The translations under genes and the position numbers were made by a program. From positions 992,001 through 1,056,000 of the forward strand of contig CP141893.1 in assembly GCA_036871055.1 (NCBI GenBank): a stretch of DNA of 64,000 bases, read 5' to 3'. The notes under the pieces were generated by a model that did no database searches, was not told the DNA's origin, and was given only the letters and a program-made list of their open reading frames with translations. The DNA comes from Bisbaumannia sp015645095 (GTDB lineage Bacteria > Pseudomonadota > Gammaproteobacteria > Pseudomonadales > Halomonadaceae). Shown here piece after piece: positions 59,801 through 64,000 of this stretch. Within the stretch, counting starts at the first letter, position 1. Each line of letters starts with the position of its first letter.

Positions 59801-62800
59801 GCAGCGTCTACCAGCTGCGCGTCACCGCCACCGATGCGGCGGGCAACGTCAGCGGTGATGGCGCCCTGGCCTTCGTGCTTAGCGAGGCGGCGCTGGATGA
59901 GGCGCCGGGCGTGGCGCTGAGTGAGGACACCGGCAGCGTGGCCGGGGTGACCAGCAACGACACGATCGAGGTGACCCTGGCGGCGGCCTTCGATGCCGGC
60001 GCCGGCGATAGCTGGGAGTACTCCAGCGACGCCGGACAAAGCTGGCAGGCTGGCAGCGGCACCGGCTTTACGCTGGCCGAGGGCGACTACGCCCCCGGCG
60101 ACGTGCAGGTGCGCCAGACGGTGGATGGCAACGTCAGTGCCACCGGCGTCAACGCGGAGGCCTGGAGCATCGACGCCACGCCGCCGACGGTGACGCTCGA
60201 GCTCGACCCCGCGACCGCCCTGGTGGACGTGGATGGCACCGAGACGGTGACCCAGGCGAGCGGCGACGTCTGGGTGACGCTGACGTTTAGCGAAGCGATC
60301 CACGGGCTGACGGAAGCCGACCTGGACGTGACGAACGGCGACCTGGTGGCGGGTACGCTCGCGGCGGTGCTGAACAGCGAGACCGAGTACCGGGTGCTGG
60401 TGCGCCCGGACGCCGCCACCGAAGGCCAACTGACGGTGGGCCTGGCGGCGGGGGCCGAGCTCGAGGACGGCGCCGGCAATACGCTGGCGAGTCCCGGGGA
60501 TCAGAGCCTCAGCGTGGCGCTGGACACCCAGGCGCCGGACGCGCCGACGGTGGCGCTGGCCAATGACACCGGCGATCAGGCGGGGGTCACCGCGGACAGC
60601 ACCCTGGCCCTCGGCGGGGTCGGCGAGGGCGACACCCTGCGCGTCTACGTGGATGGGGTGCTGCACGGCAGCGTGACGGCCGATGCCAACGGCGAGGCCA
60701 GCTACGACTTCGCCACCGACGGCGATGCCGGCCAGGGGGCACTGACCGCCGACGGCAGCGTCTACCAGCTGCGCGTCACCGCCACCGATGCGGCGGGCAA
60801 CGTCAGCGGTGATGGCGCCCTGGCCTTCGTGCTTAGCGAGGCGGCGCTGGATGAGGCGCCGGGCGTGGCGCTGAGTGAGGACACCGGCAGCGTGGCCGGG
60901 GTGACCAGCAACGACACGATCGAGGTGACCCTGGCGGCGGCCTTCGATGCCGGCGCCGGCGACAGCTGGGAGTACTCCACCAACGGCGGCACCGACTGGA
61001 GCGTCGGCAGCGGCACCGGCTTTACGCTGGCCGAGGGCGACTACGCCCCCGGCGATATCCAGGTGCGCCAGACGGTGGATGGCAACCCGAGTGCCACCGG
61101 CGTCAACGCGGAGGCCTGGACGGTGGACGCCACGCCGCCGACGGTGACGCTCGAGCTCGACCCCGCGACCGCCCTGGTGGACGTGGATGGCACCGAGACG
61201 GTGACCCAGGCGAGCGGCGACGTCTGGGTGACGCTGACGTTTAGCGAAGCGATCCACGGGCTGACGGAAGCCGACCTGGACGTGACGAACGGCGACCTGG
61301 TGGCGGGTACGCTCGCGGCGGTGCTGAACAGCGAGACCGAGTACCGGGTGCTGGTGCGCCCGGACGCCGCCACCGAAGGCCAACTGACGGTGGGCCTGGC
61401 GGCGGGGGCCGAGCTCGAGGACGGCGCCGGCAATACGCTGGCGAGTCCCGGGGATCAGAGCCTCAGCGTGGCGCTGGACACCCAGGCGCCGGACGCGCCG
61501 ACGGTGGCGCTGGCCAATGACACCGGCGATCAGGCCGGGGTCACCGCGGACAGCAGCCTGGCGCTTGGCGGGGTCGGCGAGGGCGACACCCTGCGCGTCT
61601 ACGTGGATGGGGTGCTGCACGGCAGCGTGACGGCCGACGCCAACGGCGAGGCCAGCTACGACTTCGGCGTGCAGGGTGATGCCCTGACCGCCGACGGCAG
61701 CGTCTATCAGCTGCGCGTCACCGCCACCGATGCGGCGGGCAACGTCAGCGACGACGGTGCCCTGGCCTTCGTGCTTAGCGAGGCGGCGCTGGATGCGGCG
61801 CCGGGCGTGGCGCTGAGTGAGGACACCGGCAGCGTGGCCGGGGTGACCAGCGACGGCGAGGTCACGGTGAGCCTGGCGGCGGCCTTCGATGCCGGCGCCG
61901 GCGACAGCTGGGAGTACTCCACCAACGGCGGCACCGACTGGAGCGTCGGCAGCGGCACCGGCTTTACGCTGGCCGAGGGCGACTACGCCCCCGGCGATAT
62001 CCAGGTGCGCCAGACGGTGGATGGCAACCCGAGTGCCACCGGCGTCAACGCGGAGGCCTGGAGCATCGACGCCACGCCGCCGACGGTGACGCTCGAGCTC
62101 GACCCCGCGACCGCCCTGGTGGACGTGGATGGCACCGAGACGGTGACCCAGGCCAGCGGCGATGTGTGGGTGACGCTGAGCTTTAGCGAGGCGATTGTCG
62201 GGCTGAGCGAAGCCGACCTGGACGTGACGAACGGCGACCTGGTGGCGGGTACGCTCGCGGCGGTGCTGAACAGCGAGACCGAGTACCGGGTGCTGGTGCG
62301 CCCGGACGCCGCCACCGAAGGCCAACTGACGGTGGGCCTGGCGGCGGGGGCCGAGCTCGAGGACGGCGCCGGCAATACGCTGGCGAGTCCCGGGGATCAG
62401 AGCCTCAGCGTGGCGCTGGACACCCAGGCGCCGGACGCGCCGACGGTGGCGCTGGCCAATGACACCGGCGAGCAGGCCGGGGTCACCAGCGACAGCACCC
62501 TGGCGCTTGGCGGGGTCGGCGAGGGCGACACCCTGCGCGTCTACGTGGATGGGGTGCTGCACGGCAGCGTGACGGCCGATGCCAACGGCGAGGCCAGCTA
62601 CGACTTCGCCACCGACGGCGATGCCGGCCAGGGGGCACTGACCGCCGACGGCAGCGTCTACCAGCTGCGCGTCACCGCCACCGATGCGGCGGGCAACGTC
62701 AGCGACGACGGTGCCCTGGCCTTCGTGCTTAGCGAGGCGGCGCTGGATGAGGCGCCGGGCGTGGCGCTGAGTGAGGACACCGGCAGCGTGGCCGGGGTGA

Positions 62801-64000
62801 CCAGCGACGGCGAGGTCACGGTGAGCCTGGCGGCGGCCTTCGATGCCGGCGCCGGCGACAGCTGGGAGTACTCCACCAACGGCGGCACCGACTGGAGCGT
62901 CGGCAGCGGCACCGGCTTTACGCTGGCCGAGGGCGACTACGCCCCCGGCGATATCCAGGTGCGCCAGACGGTGGATGGCAACCCGAGTGCCACCGGCGTC
63001 AACGCGGAGGCCTGGAGCATCGACGCCACGCCGCCGACGGTGACGCTCGAGCTCGACCCCGCGACCGCCCTGGTGGACGTGGATGGCACCGAGACGGTGA
63101 CCCAGGCCAGCGGCGATGTGTGGGTGACGCTGACGTTTAGCGAGGCGATTGTCGGGCTGAGCGAAGCCGACCTGGACGTGACGAACGGCGACCTGGTGGC
63201 GGGTACGCTCGCGGCGGTGCTGAACAGCGAGACCGAGTACCGGGTGCTGGTGCGCCCGGACGCCGCCACCGAAGGCCAACTGACGGTGGGCCTGGCGGCG
63301 GGGGCCGAGCTCGAGGACGGCGCCGGCAATACGCTGGCGAGTCCCGGGGATCAGAGCCTCAGCGTGGCGCTGGACACCCAGGCGCCGGACGCGCCGACGG
63401 TGGCGCTGGCCAATGACACCGGCGATCAGGCGGGGGTCACCGCGGACAGCACCCTGGCCCTCGGCGGGGTCGGCGAGGGCGACACCCTGCGCGTCTACGT
63501 GGATGGGGTGCTGCACGGCAGCGTGACGGCCGATGCCAACGGCGAGGCCAGCTACGACTTCGCCACCGACGGCGATGCCGGCCAGGGGGCACTGACCGCC
63601 GACGGCAGCGTCTACCAGCTGCGCGTCACCGCCACCGATGCGGCGGGCAACGTCAGCGGTGATGGCGCCCTGGCCTTCGTGCTTAGCGAGGCGGCGCTGG
63701 ATGAGGCGCCGGGCGTGGCGCTGAGTGAGGACACCGGCAGCGTGGCCGGGGTGACCAGCAACGACACGATCGAGGTGACCCTGGCGGCGGCCTTCGATGC
63801 CGGCGCCGGCGATAGCTGGGAGTACTCCAGCGACGCCGGACAAAGCTGGCAGGCTGGCAGCGGCACCGGCTTTACGCTGGCCGAGGGCGACTACGCCCCC
63901 GGCGACGTGCAGGTGCGCCAGACGGTGGATGGCAACGTCAGTGCCACCGGCGTCAACGCGGAGGCCTGGAGCATCGACGCCACGCCGCCGACGGTGACGC
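56854..64000 (+). CDS. Giant repetitive BapA/LapA-type adhesin, partial (continues past window)
   Basis: ATG 56854 follows GAGGTGA by five bases, 17 bases after the HlyD-like stop, and the frame is open to the window end (over 2,380 codons). Residues 1-150 resemble a BapA prefix domain (VVVVQRGQDIVLVLADGREVVLGDFM); an Ala/Thr-rich stretch and a hydrophobic Gly/Ala segment (MFPLATVGAVGAAGLVVGAS, about 230) follow. From about residue 270 come Ig-like modules of three types: A (PPTVTLELDPATALVDVDG...), B (APTVALANDTGDQAGV...) and C (APGVALSEDTGSVAGV...SWEYSS). Predicted to be exported by the adjacent type I system; its C-terminal secretion signal, and any RTX repeats, are beyond the window. Very acidic, no Cys in the repeats. 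Confidence 0.93.
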   Translation, partial: MKDLGQYSQVIGFFNKALSQSGGGAPLASLDKADSAVFSILGAASGRLEMSQLMGQRLVVEELLAALADYAPEDGVVVVQRGQDIVLVLADGREVVLGDFMLACADGQCAIEFPAAAGEEPERFDASRLAAADQENSGFPSEGDAGLRYAYGDPGQLIEMLEQPWLSSLAEPLWESLDLDALLSAYPSAAGDAGWFSEVTQSAATSTASSAAAATAATTATTTAGASMFPLATVGAVGAAGLVVGASTMGGSDEAAPAPASVPPVVLPLTLSLENTGPSHSSGVITHATTVSVAGLEATIPWEYSTDDGETWQSGEGNAFTLAESKSYDAGTVKVRQTLDAKTTATGVNAVAWSIDTTPPTVTIEADASTLVEVDGTETVTQASGDVWVTLSFSEAIHGLAEADLDVANGQVVAGSLAPVPNSDTAYRVLVRPATATEGELTVGLAAGAELEDGAGNALLDPAAQSLSVALDTQAPDAPTVALANDTGDQAGVTSDSSLALGGVGEGDTLHVYVDGVLHGSVMADANGEASYDFGVQGDALTADGSVYQIRVTATNAAGNVSGDGALAFVFSEAALDAAPGVALAEDTGSVAGVTSNDTIEVTLAAAFDADAGDSWEYSSDAGQSWQAGSGTGFTLAEGDYAPGDIQVRQTVDGNESATGLNAVAWSIDTTPPTVTLELDPATALVDVDGTETVTQASGDVWVTLSFSEVIHGLTEADLDVTNGELVEGSLSPVLNSDTAYRVLVRPTADTEGELTVGLAAGAELEDGAGNMLASPGDQSLSVALDTQAPAAPTVTLELDPATALVDVDGTETVTQASGDVWVTLSFSEAIVGLSEADLDVTHGQVVAGTLAAVLNSETEYRVLVRPGAGEEGQLTVGLAAGAELEDGAGNTLASPGDQSLSVALDTQAPDAPTVALANDTGEQAGVTSDSTLALGGVGEGDTLRVYVDGVLHGSVTADANGEASYDFATDGDAGQGALTADGSVYQLRVTATDAAGNVSGDGALAFVLSEAALDEAPGVALSEDTGSVAGVTSNDTIEVTLAAAFDAGAGDSWEYSSDAGQSWQAGSGTGFTLAEGDYAPGDVQVRQTVDGNVSATGVNAEAWSIDATPPTVTLELDPATALVDVDGTETVTQASGDVWVTLTFSEAIHGLTEADLDVTNGDLVAGTLAAVLNSETEYRVLVRPDAATEGQLTVGLAAGAELEDGAGNTLASPGDQSLSVALDTQAPDAPTVALANDTGDQAGVTADSTLALGGVGEGDTLRVYVDGVLHGSVTADANGEASYDFATDGDAGQGALTADGSVYQLRVTATDAAGNVSGDGALAFVLSEAALDEAPGVALSEDTGSVAGVTSNDTIEVTLAAAFDAGAGDSWEYSTNGGTDWSVGSGTGFTLAEGDYAPGDIQVRQTVDGNPSATGVNAEAWTVDATPPTVTLELDPATALVDVDGTETVTQASGDVWVTLTFSEAIHGLTEADLDVTNGDLVAGTLAAVLNSETEYRVLVRPDAATEGQLTVGLAAGAELEDGAGNTLASPGDQSLSVALDTQAPDAPTVALANDTGDQAGVTADSSLALGGVGEGDTLRVYVDGVLHGSVTADANGEASYDFGVQGDALTADGSVYQLRVTATDAAGNVSDDGALAFVLSEAALDAAPGVALSEDTGSVAGVTSDGEVTVSLAAAFDAGAGDSWEYSTNGGTDWSVGSGTGFTLAEGDYAPGDIQVRQTVDGNPSATGVNAEAWSIDATPPTVTLELDPATALVDVDGTETVTQASGDVWVTLSFSEAIVGLSEADLDVTNGDLVAGTLAAVLNSETEYRVLVRPDAATEGQLTVGLAAGAELEDGAGNTLASPGDQSLSVALDTQAPDAPTVALANDTGEQAGVTSDSTLALGGVGEGDTLRVYVDGVLHGSVTADANGEASYDFATDGDAGQGALTADGSVYQLRVTATDAAGNVSDDGALAFVLSEAALDEAPGVALSEDTGSVAGVTSDGEVTVSLAAAFDAGAGDSWEYSTNGGTDWSVGSGTGFTLAEGDYAPGDIQVRQTVDGNPSATGVNAEAWSIDATPPTVTLELDPATALVDVDGTETVTQASGDVWVTLTFSEAIVGLSEADLDVTNGDLVAGTLAAVLNSETEYRVLVRPDAATEGQLTVGLAAGAELEDGAGNTLASPGDQSLSVALDTQAPDAPTVALANDTGDQAGVTADSTLALGGVGEGDTLRVYVDGVLHGSVTADANGEASYDFATDGDAGQGALTADGSVYQLRVTATDAAGNVSGDGALAFVLSEAALDEAPGVALSEDTGSVAGVTSNDTIEVTLAAAFDAGAGDSWEYSSDAGQSWQAGSGTGFTLAEGDYAPGDVQVRQTVDGNVSATGVNAEAWSIDATPPTVT
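57925..64000 (+). repeat. Higher-order in-frame repeat array (A-B-C modules, about 954 bp)
   Basis: A-module starts recur at 57925, 58864, 60178, 61132, 62074, 63028 and 63982, giving steps of 939, 1314, 954, 942, 954 and 954 bases. The 12-base alternation is a four-residue indel in module B (DFGVQGDALT versus DFATDGDAGQGALT). The 1,314 step holds an extra A module of 360 bases beginning near 59224. Units from 60178 onward are almost identical. All indels preserve frame. Confidence 0.92.

Noticed and set aside
59047..63843. Minus-strand open frame of 1,598 codons across the adhesin repeats
   Set aside because: It is an antisense shadow: GC-rich, repetitive coding DNA leaves the opposite strand free of stops. 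Its His/Arg/Gly-rich translation has no domain character, no ribosome-binding site, and mirrors the adhesin repeats exactly.
57925..64000. CRISPR array or noncoding satellite
   Set aside because: The repeats are about 954 bp, stay in one open frame and encode Ig-like modules; all indels are multiples of three.

Overview
The window reads as a stretch of chromosome from a GC-rich gammaproteobacterium, most likely Halomonas or a close relative. This is inferred from gene content and order (thiBPQ, nudE-yrfG-hslR-hslO, gshA-dsbB-rsd, rppH-ptsP-lgt-thyA-folA, a DcaP-type porin) and from the strong G/C third-position bias; no database search was possible.

Positions 1 to about 43,650 are mostly housekeeping backbone. 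In order: a partial DUF945 protein; lon (with an in-frame stop near its 5' end and an 80-bp duplication of its 3' end); the thiamine ABC importer thiBPQ; ilvD; a missed 38-codon gene with its own terminator; a Gfo/Idh/MocA oxidoreductase; nudE (minus) diverging from yrfG-hslR-hslO; pckA; periplasmic msrB; tex; gshA; dsbB; rsd; mqo (minus, the short epsilonproteobacterial type); a HAD phosphatase, rppH and ptsP; an NRDE protein (minus); a response-regulator-like membrane gene split by a G8 tract; lgt, thyA, folA, a ProQ/FinO-domain protein; two porins; two cyclic-di-GMP enzymes flanking tRNA-Arg(CCT); an amidase; cmoM and rsmC.

Positions about 43,790-51,000 are an insertion-sequence cluster: two almost identical IS110-family copies, two IS5-family (IS427-like) copies, one frameshifted ISL3-family copy and an IS30 remnant. 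Each IS110 copy sits exactly between an IS5 end and that IS5's CTAG target duplication. The noncoding leader of the IS110 transposase contains short segments matching both this target and the element's own ends, the arrangement expected of a bridge RNA. Embedded in and beside the cluster are two AT-richer paralogous OmpR-like regulators with degenerate receiver domains.

Positions about 52,000-64,000 hold a type I secretion operon: TolC-like outer-membrane protein, LapB-like ABC exporter, HlyD-like adaptor, then a giant repetitive adhesin that runs off the window. The adhesin has a BapA-prefix-like N-terminus, a hydrophobic Ala/Gly segment and a higher-order array of three Ig-like module types with a period near 954 bp. 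The degenerate regulators lie directly upstream and divergent, so they are the obvious candidates to control it; the two nearby cyclic-di-GMP enzymes could feed the same biofilm output, but no LapD/LapG pair is visible.
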